Origin: an uncultured Saprospiraceae bacterium
GTDB lineage: Bacteria; Bacteroidota; Bacteroidia; Chitinophagales; Saprospiraceae
Assembly: GCA_937139495.1 (NCBI GenBank)
Contig: CAKZQC010000046.1
Span: 62,001 to 126,000 of the forward strand
Reading direction: 5' to 3'
DNA length: 64,000 bases
The notes beneath the pieces were generated by a model, which ran no database searches, was not told the origin of the DNA, and was given only the letters and a program-made list of their open reading frames with translations. Shown here in pieces: positions 9,586-17,538 of this stretch. Within the stretch, counting starts at the first letter, position 1; each line of letters opens with the position of its first letter. A program made the translations under genes and the position numbers.

Positions 9586-10650
9586 TTACTTATTTTTATA
9601 AAATTCCTTTCGGATTTCGACCAAAACAGCTTGGATTTTTTCTTTATTCGGTTCATTCGGCAGCTTTGTGTTTTGATAAACAATCTCGATTTGTGCTAAT
9701 TTTGCTTCTGCTTGTGCGATCAAATCATCGTACTCATATTCACCTTGGCGTATCGCCAATAATTCCGCTCGATTGGGGCGACGAACCTGCACTTTTTGTG
9801 TTTCCAAAATTTCTTGTGCCATATCCAATAGTCGAAAAGTGTGCATCAGATTTTTGGCATCGTAATTTTTGCCATGGGCAATCGTGCTAGCATAACGAGC
9901 ATCATTCCGCTTATTGACCCAATCCCAATACTGTTTATAATCCTTGCAGTATTTGCGGTAACCATCTTGATTGAAATACAAAATGGCTGCCTGCTTCTCT
10001 CCCTTTGGGATACTACTCAACAGTATAGTATCGACCGTTTTTAGTTTCACAATTCCTTGATAATCCAATTGATTTTTGTTATCACAATACAGCCCATAAA
10101 CATCTTTCATGTGTGGAATTTTGACCAGTCCACATTGTTCTTGTTGACAATCTTCTTGGTCGAGCCACGATTGGAGTGCTACCGCTCCTTGCTCGTACTG
10201 CACATAACAAAAATCCAACACGTTTTTGCGTTCCGATTCCATCGGGTTCGTAATCTTCTTGTTCAGTCCCCTCGCCTTGCGTATCTGTGTCATAGCATAA
10301 CCTGCAAAGGTATCTTTGCAATATTTAGACAAAAACAACTCGGTCGTTAGCTGCTCAAACAGTGGGTGTTGGTACAAAATACACTCCTTAGGCGAAGCCA
10401 ACATTTCCAACAAATTTGGATTGTTCTTGTACAACAATTCGACAAAACGCTTCAACTCGTAATACACTTCGTCGTTTTTTTCGTCATTGACTTGCGGCAA
10501 ATAATCCAAGCCATAAAATTGCTGCTCAGGCAGCACAAAAACGCCTTTGATATCCGTGTCAGAAGTTGGTAAATCTAGTCCATAGGCTTTGCTACCACTG
10601 ATACACTCAAACAGCAATAAGTTTTTTTCTTTTATTTCCTTAATCGTCAT
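9586..10650 (-). CDS. RlaP-type nucleotidyltransferase (second of pair)
   Basis: 354 residues. The N-terminus has the Pol-beta nucleotidyltransferase signature GSKAYGLDLPTSDTDIKGVF (residues 19 onward), with metal-binding Asp31 and Asp33. The layout GSxAYG...SDxDxxG is typical of the RlaP family (PF10127), named for association with RNA repair. A helical region with KNLMHTFRLLDMA follows, as in other family members. Residues 290-345 look helical and charged. The substrate is unknown. It is preceded after only 3 bases by a second, shorter member of the same family on the same strand, so the two form an operon. No RNA ligase is encoded beside them. Nucleotide transfer to RNA or protein is inference. 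Confidence 0.75.
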   Translation of the reverse strand: MTIKEIKEKNLLLFECISGSKAYGLDLPTSDTDIKGVFVLPEQQFYGLDYLPQVNDEKNDEVYYELKRFVELLYKNNPNLLEMLASPKECILYQHPLFEQLTTELFLSKYCKDTFAGYAMTQIRKARGLNKKITNPMESERKNVLDFCYVQYEQGAVALQSWLDQEDCQQEQCGLVKIPHMKDVYGLYCDNKNQLDYQGIVKLKTVDTILLSSIPKGEKQAAILYFNQDGYRKYCKDYKQYWDWVNKRNDARYASTIAHGKNYDAKNLMHTFRLLDMAQEILETQKVQVRRPNRAELLAIRQGEYEYDDLIAQAEAKLAQIEIVYQNTKLPNEPNKEKIQAVLVEIRKEFYKNK

Positions 10651-10653
10651 ATT

Positions 10654-11412
10654 CTACGAAAGTTGACTCCTGAAAAAATCATCAAGCGGTGCTATATCTT
10701 GATTTTCGCTCGGCAATAGCTTCGCTTTTTGCTGATATTCTTCCAGATACTGGTGTATAAATGTTTGAATAATGGGTACAGGAGTTGTAAAATCGCCTTC
10801 TTGTGCCGCTATTTTTTCCTCTGTCAATCGTTGTATTGCTTCATACAATGCTGTTTGATTGGCTATTTGCGGAAGCAACAACCCAAACTCCATCGGCGGT
10901 ATGGTTTGCTTATCGCAAATCCAGATAGATGCCAACAATGGACGCAAAATATAGAAATACTTTTTGATGTCCATTTTGTCGTTCACCAACCCTTTGTGCA
11001 AGGAGCTTTTGGTCAAGCCCAAATAATGAAAAGCCATTGCTCTTGGCTTAAAATAAGCAGGAGCTAATTGCCAAATTTTTTCTTTAAAACCATCTTCATT
11101 ATGATACAACATAGGCGACTGCAACCACTCAAACGGGCTTGCATTGGAGCTACTTAATAGTCGCAATGTTTTGCGAAGCTCCCAGCCCACCATATCCAGT
11201 TCATTTTCATCTACTCCTAGATTAATCCCCTCTTCAGGTTGTTTTATAGACAAATATTCTTCCTTGGGGTGGGTGTAAATAAATCGCACATCCCAATCAC
11301 TATTGGGCGATGCAAAACCCCAAGCTCTACTCCCTGATTCGGCAGCATACAAAATCTTTATATTTCGCTCTTGTTGGATACGCTCTAGCTTTTGTAGTAA
11401 TAGTTTTTTCAT
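10654..11412 (-). CDS. RlaP-type nucleotidyltransferase (first of pair)
   Basis: 252 residues. The active-site signature is SGSRAWGFASPNSDWDVRFIY (residues 26-46), with Asp39 and Asp41 as likely metal ligands. The following region (YLSIKQPEEGINL, DMVGWELRKTLRLL, NASPFEWLQSPMLY) matches the usual RlaP/YcgL-like arrangement. It is clearly related to, but distinct from, the downstream 354-residue neighbour, which starts 3 bases after its stop. The two could form a heteromer or act on two substrates; neither is tested here. The upstream 130 bases hold only the terminator of the neighbouring gene. Confidence 0.75.
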   Translation of the reverse strand: MKKLLLQKLERIQQERNIKILYAAESGSRAWGFASPNSDWDVRFIYTHPKEEYLSIKQPEEGINLGVDENELDMVGWELRKTLRLLSSSNASPFEWLQSPMLYHNEDGFKEKIWQLAPAYFKPRAMAFHYLGLTKSSLHKGLVNDKMDIKKYFYILRPLLASIWICDKQTIPPMEFGLLLPQIANQTALYEAIQRLTEEKIAAQEGDFTTPVPIIQTFIHQYLEEYQQKAKLLPSENQDIAPLDDFFRSQLS

Positions 11413-11472
11413 GGTATTTATTATTCAGTGTTAGCCGTATCCTACACAAAGTAAGTCTAAATAGTTCCTATC

Positions 11473-11508
11473 AACAAAAAAAGGCTCTATCCAGTGTGGA
11501 TAGAACCT
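11473..11508 (-). terminator. terminator of the Lys-rich protein gene
   Basis: On the minus strand, AGGTTCTATCCA-CAC-TGGATAGAGCCT followed by TTTTTTT is a standard intrinsic terminator, 36 bases past the stop of the gene at 11545-12201. Confidence 0.85.
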
Positions 11509-11544
11509 ATAATGATAGTTGATGTTGATTTGTGGAAGAGCTAC

Positions 11545-12201
11545 TTATTTAGCAGACCAAAAGAGTAATTTGGTGGCACCCTGTGCTTTTTTATCTCCTT
11601 TGCGTTCACCTTTTTTGCCAGCTCCTTTCTTACCTTTTCCTTTGCCTTTTTTATCGCCTTTTTTAGCATCATGAGCTTCTTTGTGCTTTGCTCTTTCTGC
11701 TTTTTGCTCTTCTGTCATATACTTTTCTTTGATTTGACGTTTAGCAGCTTTCCATTCTTCTTTTTTGGCATTGACCGCTACCATGCTTTTCTCAATCAAA
11801 GCTTCGTTGCGCTCTATGAATGGTTTCATGCTTTCTTTGAAGGCTTTTTTCTTTGTTTTGTCAGCCTTACGCTGCTCTTCTCTTTTGGCTTTCAACACCT
11901 CTTTGTCTGTGTTTTTATTAGCCTCTTTAAATGTTTTGCGAGCATCTTTTGATTCTGCTCTCATTTTTTCTTTTTCCGCTCTTTTTTGCGTTAAGAAAGC
12001 AGCATCTTCTGCACTTAATCCTGCTACCAATTGGTCGTATGCTTGCTGCATGACAGGGTTTACATTAGCTTGATTGTATGCTTTGAGTTCTGCTTTGGCT
12101 TCTGCACTCATTTTTCCATGTCCTTTGTGACCTCTATGTTGAGCAAATGCAGTACTAGTCATTAGGCAAATTGCCACGAACATTACAGTGATATTTTTCA
12201 T
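11545..12201 (-). CDS. secreted Lys/Ala/Glu-rich helical protein
   Basis: 218 residues with a clear signal peptide (MKNITVMFVAICLMTSTAFAQ). The mature protein begins HRGHKGHGKMS and is mostly charged helix (residues 30-170). The overall look is of a Spy/CpxP-like periplasmic protein, but no LTxxQ motif is visible and I do not assign it. Residues 175-208 are a Lys/Gly-rich basic low-complexity tail (KKGDKKGKGKGKKGAGKKG), followed by a hydrophobic end (TKLLFWSAK). The basic tail could bind polyanions such as nucleic acid or LPS; this is speculation. Own terminator downstream; a duplicated 70-bp element lies upstream. Confidence 0.7.
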   Translation of the reverse strand: MKNITVMFVAICLMTSTAFAQHRGHKGHGKMSAEAKAELKAYNQANVNPVMQQAYDQLVAGLSAEDAAFLTQKRAEKEKMRAESKDARKTFKEANKNTDKEVLKAKREEQRKADKTKKKAFKESMKPFIERNEALIEKSMVAVNAKKEEWKAAKRQIKEKYMTEEQKAERAKHKEAHDAKKGDKKGKGKGKKGAGKKGERKGDKKAQGATKLLFWSAK

Positions 12202-12242
12202 AATAATTGATTTTTTGATTGCTAAAATAAATTGATGGTTGA

Positions 12243-12312
12243 TTGTTGGTTTCGCTTTCTTAGAGTCATCTTTTTGAGGAAGGTTTAATTGACTGCTAAA
12301 AAATATTTTGTT
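12243..12312. repeat. direct repeat copy 1 (104-bp period)
   Basis: About 70 bases beginning TTGTTGGTTTCGCTTTCTTA, repeated at 12347-12416 with about five substitutions. It lies between the divergent Lys-rich protein gene and phhA. Confidence 0.9.
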
Positions 12313-12346
12313 TTTTATATTCTTGTAAGAACTGTTTCTGTATTCT

Positions 12347-12416
12347 TTGTTGGTTTCGCTTTCTTAGAGTCACCTCTTTGAGGAAGGTTTAATCGATCGC
12401 TAAAAAATATTTTATT
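12347..12416. repeat. direct repeat copy 2 (104-bp period)
   Basis: Second copy of the element at 12243-12312. Both contain CTTTCTTAGAG followed by a TTTGAGGAAGGTTT segment that can partly pair with it. The 34-base spacer differs from both copies. No protein-coding content was recognised in the 326-base gap. Confidence 0.9.
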
Positions 12417-12501
12417 TTACAATTAACTTGATGATCTTACGCTGTCACTAGTACGATATAGATTATTGTGCCAACTATCCAACAATTCGCCCACACTTTT
12501 G

Positions 12502-12509
12502 TATTTTTG
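12502..12509 (+). promoter_or_regulatory. -7 box, candidate phhA promoter
   Basis: TATTTTTG matches TAnnTTTG and lies 18 bases before the phhA ATG, giving a very short leader. No good -33 element was found. Confidence 0.4.
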
Positions 12510-12527
12510 CACTCTAAAAAATAAATT

Positions 12528-13307
12528 ATGCAGCAAGAATACGATAAATACACCGCCGAATCGCACCATGTTTGGCAATTGCTCTTCGAGCAGCAAGCCG
12601 AAATATTGGCAGATAGAGCCACCTCCAAATTCTTGGAAGGCATACACACGATACAGTTCGAAAACGATAAAGTCCCCCCTTTCACGACTATCAACAGCAT
12701 ACTCAAAGACTTGACTGGTTGGGAAGTCTATGCGGTACCAGGATTGATTGACAACAAGCCATTTTTTGAATTATTGGCACAAAAAAAATTCCCTGCTACT
12801 ACTTGGCTACGCACACTAGCCCAACTCAAATACATTGAGCAGCCTGATATGTTTCACGATGTTTTTGGTCATCTACCATTGCTTTGTGAGCCTTATTTTG
12901 CCGATTTCTTGAACGGCATTAGCCAGATTGCATTGCAACACATTGAGAGCGAAACCGCTATCGAGCTAATGGCACGCATCTATTGGTACACGATTGAGTT
13001 CGGGTTGATTAGCGAACTAGGCACCACCAAAATATATGGTGCAGGCGTCTTGTCTTCTCCAGGAGAATCTATTTTTTGTTTGAGCGACGAAGCTACCCGT
13101 TATCCTTTTGATTTGAAACACGTCTTGGCGACACCTTATATAAAGGATACTTTTCAGGGGCAGTATTTTGTAGCGGAATCTTATGAGCAATTGTACCACA
13201 GCTTGCCGCAATTGGCGAAGTTAGTTGCACAATTTGTTTCGCAAGATATTGTCGTAGCCGATGGTCAAACTATTGATTTCAACGCTGTTTTTGAGCAAGT
13301 ACACTAA
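12528..13307 (+). CDS. phhA: phenylalanine 4-monooxygenase
   Basis: 259 residues, the usual length of bacterial single-domain phenylalanine hydroxylases. It converts phenylalanine to tyrosine with tetrahydrobiopterin, Fe(II) and O2. Iron ligands are the two His of PDMFHDVFGHLPLL (about residue 107) and the Glu of YWYTIEFGL (about residue 148). The segments LTGWEVYAVPGLI and SPGESIFCLSDEATRYPF also match the family. aroB follows after 15 bases and apbE 6 bases after that, so they form one operon. No pterin carbinolamine dehydratase gene is present in the window. Confidence 0.95.
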   Translation: MQQEYDKYTAESHHVWQLLFEQQAEILADRATSKFLEGIHTIQFENDKVPPFTTINSILKDLTGWEVYAVPGLIDNKPFFELLAQKKFPATTWLRTLAQLKYIEQPDMFHDVFGHLPLLCEPYFADFLNGISQIALQHIESETAIELMARIYWYTIEFGLISELGTTKIYGAGVLSSPGESIFCLSDEATRYPFDLKHVLATPYIKDTFQGQYFVAESYEQLYHSLPQLAKLVAQFVSQDIVVADGQTIDFNAVFEQVH

Positions 13308-13322
13308 AAAAATCTTGGCGGT

Positions 13323-14384
13323 ATGCTTTCTAGTTCCCTAGAATATCCGATTTCATTTGTTTCGGCAGGTTTTGAGCCACTTCGAGTTCATTTGCTACGG
13401 CAAAATTATAGCTCTATTTTTGTATTGGTCGATAACCATACTCAACAACATTGTTTGCCCATTTTAGAAGCTGCTTTGCAGGGTTTTAGCTTGATTATTA
13501 TTGCCATCGAAGCGGGCGAACAGCACAAAAACCTACAAACTTGCCAATACATTTGGTCTGCATTCATGCAGGGACAAGCTGACCGCAAATCAGTATTGCT
13601 CAACTTGGGTGGTGGCGTTATTGGCGACATGGGCGGTTTTTGTGCTAGTACATTCAAGCGAGGAATGGATTTCATTCAGTTGCCGACTACCCTACTCGCT
13701 CAAGTAGATGCTTCGGTGGGAGGCAAGTTGGGGATAGATTTTGAACAAGTCAAAAATGGTATCGGGCTTTTTGGTTCGCCACAGGCAGTCTTTATGTTTA
13801 CGGACTTTTTGGGTACGCTTCCGCTAATGGAAATCAAAAGTGGCTTTGCCGAAATGCTCAAACATGGCTTGATTGATAGCCTTGCACATTGGCAAAGTTT
13901 ATTGCTGGTTAGCGATTGGACTTCCGTCCAATGGCAGCCCTTGATAGAACAATCCTTGCAAGTCAAAAAGCAAATTGTATTACAAGATCCATTTGAGAAA
14001 AATATTCGTAAAAGTCTCAATTTTGGTCATACCATCGGGCATGTCTTGGAGAGTTTGAGTTGGCAAACCACACAACCATTACTGCATGGACATGCTATCG
14101 CCATCGGATTGATTATCGAATGTTATTGGAGTACCAAGCTGCTCGAATTGCCTACGGCAACACTCGTAGCCGTCCGTGATTACATTTTGTCTGTTTATGG
14201 AAAATACGACTTGATACAGCTCGACTTACAAGCCGTTGGCAACTTGATATTGCAAGACAAAAAGAATGAAAATCAAATTATAAAAGCTACTTTATTGGCT
14301 AAAATAGGACAAGCAAAAATCAATATAGCGATTCCTAGCACGCTAATAAAAGAAGGATTGGATTATTATATCAACTTGAAATAA
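13323..14384 (+). CDS. aroB: 3-dehydroquinate synthase
   Basis: 353 residues. AroB converts DAHP to 3-dehydroquinate in the shikimate pathway, using NAD and a divalent metal. Conserved blocks are present in order: EAGEQHKNLQTCQYIW, NLGGGVIGDMGGFCASTFKRG (NAD-binding glycine-rich loop), QLPTTLLAQVDASVGGKLGI, GFAEMLKHGLI and the metal-binding LNFGHTIGHVLES and HGHAIAIGL. Second gene of the phhA-aroB-apbE operon, 15 bases after phhA. Linking aromatic ring synthesis with Phe-to-Tyr conversion makes metabolic sense. Confidence 0.96.
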   Translation: MLSSSLEYPISFVSAGFEPLRVHLLRQNYSSIFVLVDNHTQQHCLPILEAALQGFSLIIIAIEAGEQHKNLQTCQYIWSAFMQGQADRKSVLLNLGGGVIGDMGGFCASTFKRGMDFIQLPTTLLAQVDASVGGKLGIDFEQVKNGIGLFGSPQAVFMFTDFLGTLPLMEIKSGFAEMLKHGLIDSLAHWQSLLLVSDWTSVQWQPLIEQSLQVKKQIVLQDPFEKNIRKSLNFGHTIGHVLESLSWQTTQPLLHGHAIAIGLIIECYWSTKLLELPTATLVAVRDYILSVYGKYDLIQLDLQAVGNLILQDKKNENQIIKATLLAKIGQAKINIAIPSTLIKEGLDYYINLK

Positions 14385-14390
14385 ACAAGA

Positions 14391-15449
14391 ATGTACAGCA
14401 AATTTTACGCTCCACTATTGGGGCTATTATGGCTACTGAGTAGCTGTGGCAATACCGCCACCCAAGAAAAAAATGCCTTGGTTACCGAACGTTTTTCGGG
14501 CGAAACGATGGGCACCACTTTTTCGATAACCTATCTGGATAGTACCCATCAAGATTTGGAACAAGCTCTGGTGCAGCTCTTGATTGACATCAACAAAAGT
14601 GTCAGTACTTACGTCAAAGATTCCGAAATTTCGATGTTCAACCAGCAAGATAGCTTGGAGGTGTCAAACGAAGGACATTTTGCACGAAACTTTGAGCAAG
14701 CTCAACAGGTATATACTCAAACAGAAGGCTGGTTCAACCCTACGGTCATGCCCTTGGTGAACTATTGGGGATTCGGATATACCGAAAAAAAACGCGTGGC
14801 TCAAGTAGATAGTAGCTTAGTAGATTCGTTGGTCAAGTTGGTTCAGTTCGAACAAATTGCCCTACAAAAAAAAGAAACCACTACCTTATATAGCAAACCA
14901 GCAAAAGGTGTCCAACTTGATTTTAGTGCTATCGCCAAAGGCGATGCTGTTGATGAAATCGGCAGATTGTTAGAACAGCGAGGTATTGACAACTACTTTG
15001 TAGAGATTGGCGGCGAAATACGTACTAGAGGGGTTACTTCTAGCGATTTTGCTTGGCGTACGGCTATTAGCCAACCCATAAAAGGAGCGGGCAAAAGCAC
15101 CGCTTCTGCTCAACTCTTGCTAGAACTAAAAGATAAATCCTTAGCGACTTCTGGCAATTATGAAAATTATCATCAAGACCCTGTTACCAAACAAAAATAT
15201 GCCCACACCATCAACCCCAAAACAGGTTATCCCGAACGCAATAGTTTACTATCGGCTTCTGTTTTAGCTTCCGATTGTGCCATTGCAGATGCTTTTGCCA
15301 CTGCTTTTATGGCTATGGGGCTAGAACGTGCTTGGGCAATCGTCAATAACAATACTGCTATTGATGGCTATTTTATTTATCTTGACGAACAGGGAGAATT
15401 GCAGGAAAAGATGACCAAAGGATTTGAACAATTGCAACTCAACAACTAA
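14391..15449 (+). CDS. apbE: FAD:protein FMN transferase ApbE (lipoprotein)
   Basis: 352 residues with a lipoprotein signal ending LLSSCG (Cys19). ApbE attaches FMN covalently to Thr/Ser of flavoproteins such as NqrB/NqrC or RnfD/G. Family landmarks are GETMGTTFSITYLDS near the N-terminus, PTVMPLVNYWGFG, LDFSAIAKGDAVDEIG, VEIGGEIRTRG, and the C-terminal SGNYE and AHTINPKTGYP with ALASDCAIADAFATAFMAMG-like context. Last gene of the phhA-aroB-apbE operon (6-base gap). No Nqr or Rnf genes are in the window, so the target is elsewhere. Confidence 0.94.
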   Translation: MYSKFYAPLLGLLWLLSSCGNTATQEKNALVTERFSGETMGTTFSITYLDSTHQDLEQALVQLLIDINKSVSTYVKDSEISMFNQQDSLEVSNEGHFARNFEQAQQVYTQTEGWFNPTVMPLVNYWGFGYTEKKRVAQVDSSLVDSLVKLVQFEQIALQKKETTTLYSKPAKGVQLDFSAIAKGDAVDEIGRLLEQRGIDNYFVEIGGEIRTRGVTSSDFAWRTAISQPIKGAGKSTASAQLLLELKDKSLATSGNYENYHQDPVTKQKYAHTINPKTGYPERNSLLSASVLASDCAIADAFATAFMAMGLERAWAIVNNNTAIDGYFIYLDEQGELQEKMTKGFEQLQLNN

Positions 15450-15468
15450 AATACAGCTTAGAGCACGT

Positions 15469-15786
15469 CTAAGCCTGTCCCTTGGGTTTGATATTCATCG
15501 GAAAAGGAGGCATCGCACTATCTACATTTTGGATAGTTCCATAAGCTGCCTCATAGCGACGTATATTTTCGTTGAGAGCCAACATCAATCGTTTGGTTTG
15601 TTGTGGCGTCATCAATATGCGTGATTTGACCTTAGCTTGTGGCACATTAGGCACCATTCTGATAAAATCCAAAATAAATTCGGCATTGGAATGTGAAATA
15701 ACACTCAAGTTGACATATACGCCTTCTGCTATTTCTTCTGGCAATTCGATACTAATTTCTGTAGAATTTTTGTTTTCTTCGCTCAT
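15469..15786 (-). CDS. DUF3467 domain protein
   Basis: 105 residues, acidic N-terminus, with the DUF3467 core: EGVYVNLSVISHSNAEFILDFI, then MVPNVPQAKVKSRILMTPQQTKRLMLALNENI. The function of this short, widespread Bacteroidota family is not established. The gene converges on apbE with a 19-base gap, and its stop codon lies inside a GAGCACGTCTAA sequence that resembles short repeats elsewhere in the window. Confidence 0.88.
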   Translation of the reverse strand: MSEENKNSTEISIELPEEIAEGVYVNLSVISHSNAEFILDFIRMVPNVPQAKVKSRILMTPQQTKRLMLALNENIRRYEAAYGTIQNVDSAMPPFPMNIKPKGQA

Positions 15787-16093
15787 AATTGTTTATATTG
15801 TATAAGTTAGTGGCAATTACTGTTAATATTGCTAAGTATTATTCTTAATATTTATAAAATAAATCCTTAAATTGAGGAACTAATCCCCCCTTTTAGCTGT
15901 ATTAACAGGCATGACTCGAAAGATAGTGATAAAAATTGTTTTTTTTATCAGCTCTCTGGTAACATATTGGTCATCTCTTGTCATTAAGTATATATTGAAA
16001 CTATTCCATTAAATATTTATTCCTAGAAGTAATTAATATTCTTACGAATATGGTTACTATCATTCACACAAATTTTTATAAAATATACAACTC
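15787..16093. other. AT-rich divergent intergenic region
   Basis: 307 bases between divergent genes. It holds a small palindrome (ATATTC-TTAC-GAATAT, near 16034-16052) and no coding signal. Promoters for both flanking genes must lie here, but I see no good TAnnTTTG match. Confidence 0.5.
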
Positions 16094-16672
16094 ATGAAAA
16101 AATTATCAAGACTATTAATGTTAGTTGCTGTCGTAATCGTAGCAGCTTCTTGTCAAAATGATGTTCAAACTTCTGCTAGTGCTGTAAATACAGATAAAGC
16201 AACTAACCGTGGTTCTGAAGGTGGTGCTGCTAATGTTATTGAGCAGTCACAAATGGTAAAATTCAATGACGTAACACTTGACTTGTCAAAAATCCAAATG
16301 TTAGAATTGAAAATGATGGAAGCTGGTGCTGCAGATAATGCTGCCGAAGATGCTATCAATATCAAAAACTCACTATTGGGTGCAGATAAAGAAGAACAAA
16401 TGACAGACATCAACTTCTCTATGTCAGAAGAAGCTGTATCTGACGGTGTTTTCATCTTTAGTATCGCAACAGAGAATGCGAAAGATTTGACTATGAAAAT
16501 GTTCGATGAAGAAGGTTTCCAATTGGCTGCACACAACCAATTCACTGTTAACACAGGTGACAACTACAAAGCATTGAATGTAAATTCTTTGGAAAGTGGC
16601 GAATATACTTTCCGTTTGGAAGATGCTCAAGGCAAAGAACTTACTAGAAAAGTAACTGTAGCAAACAAATAA
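16094..16672 (+). CDS. acidic lipoprotein of unknown function
   Basis: 192 residues with a lipoprotein signal (lipobox VAASC, Cys20), followed by a Ser/Thr/Asn-rich linker and an acidic, Met-containing domain. The last 35 residues (NVNSLESGEYTFRLEDAQGK, then ELTRKVTVANK) have the strand pattern of a T9SS type A C-terminal domain, although the protein is short and has a lipobox. No family was recognised. The gene stands alone with its own strong terminator. Confidence 0.75.
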   Translation: MKKLSRLLMLVAVVIVAASCQNDVQTSASAVNTDKATNRGSEGGAANVIEQSQMVKFNDVTLDLSKIQMLELKMMEAGAADNAAEDAINIKNSLLGADKEEQMTDINFSMSEEAVSDGVFIFSIATENAKDLTMKMFDEEGFQLAAHNQFTVNTGDNYKALNVNSLESGEYTFRLEDAQGKELTRKVTVANK

Positions 16673-16700
16673 GACTTATAATCTACGGATTATATAAAGT

Positions 16701-16739
16701 AAAAAGCAGTCAACTCCATTGAGTTGACTGCTTTTTTTT
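16701..16739. terminator. terminator between convergent genes
   Basis: AAAAAGCAGTCAACTC-CATT-GAGTTGACTGCTTTTTTTT: perfect stem with T tract, 28 bases after the lipoprotein stop and just before the rlmB stop. It can serve both strands. Confidence 0.88.
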
Positions 16740-16755
16740 GTACCTATCAGATGTT

Positions 16756-17538
16756 TTATCCTTTGAGATCTTCCAACATACGTTGTTTGCTCACTTCATA
16801 TAGCACAATCCCTGTGGCTACCGATACATTGAAAGAGTCGGTTTGTCCTTTCATCGGAATTTTAAATAGTTCGTTTGCTTTACGAATGATGTGCGGACGA
16901 ATGCCTTCATCTTCCGCTCCCATCACAAGTGCCGTAGGTATGGTTAGTTCCAACTCATGCAAGTACGACTTGCCTTTGATATCAGCAGCTATTATTTGCA
17001 CTCCATTCATGACCAAATAATCTAGTGCATTGCCTAAGCTAGCAGTACGGCAGACAGGCAAGGTACTCAATGCACCTGCTGAAGCCTTAATCGTTTCGGC
17101 ATTGATTTGAGCTGTTTTTTTGTTAGGTATAATCAGTGCATGTGCTCCACTGGCTTCTGCTGAACGAGCAATAGCACCCAAGTTTTTGACATCGGTAACA
17201 CCGTCTAGTACCACTAGCAGAGGAATTTCGCCTTTGTCATATATCATCGGAAATACATCTTCTATTTGCAAGTAATTGATATGCGAAAGAAAAGCGATGA
17301 CTCCTTGATGATTTTTTTTGGTAATTTTTTCTAGGCGTTCTTTGGGAGCAACTTGGAAAGGAATATCTGCTATTTTGCAAATTTTTCGTATTTCTTTTTC
17401 GTAATCACCTTTCACGATTTGTGATAAAATCACCTTATCTACGGACATACCATTTTTGATAGCATCCATGACAGGGTGTCTGCCATAAATCAGTTTTTCT
17501 TTGTCAATGACAGGTTTTTTATACTTCTTAAATTCCAT
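16756..17538 (-). CDS. rlmB: 23S rRNA (guanosine-2'-O-)-methyltransferase RlmB
   Basis: 260 residues. N-terminal substrate-binding domain starting at IYGRHPVMDAI, then the SPOUT (TrmH/SpoU) domain with knot motifs VLDGVTDVKNLGAIARSAEA, LVMGAEDEGIRP and IPMKGQTDSFNVSVATGIVL. RlmB methylates G2251 of 23S rRNA using S-adenosylmethionine. Its ATG shares one base with the gldD stop (TAATG), so it is the last gene of gldE-gldD-rlmB. Assignment as RlmB rather than another TrmH-family 2'-O-methyltransferase rests on the N-terminal domain and length. Confidence 0.88.
   Translation of the reverse strand: MEFKKYKKPVIDKEKLIYGRHPVMDAIKNGMSVDKVILSQIVKGDYEKEIRKICKIADIPFQVAPKERLEKITKKNHQGVIAFLSHINYLQIEDVFPMIYDKGEIPLLVVLDGVTDVKNLGAIARSAEASGAHALIIPNKKTAQINAETIKASAGALSTLPVCRTASLGNALDYLVMNGVQIIAADIKGKSYLHELELTIPTALVMGAEDEGIRPHIIRKANELFKIPMKGQTDSFNVSVATGIVLYEVSKQRMLEDLKG

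Noticed and set aside
11671..12073. Plus-strand frames opposite the Lys-rich gene
   Set aside because: Phe/Leu/Ser-rich sequence simply mirrors Lys/Glu codons of the real gene.
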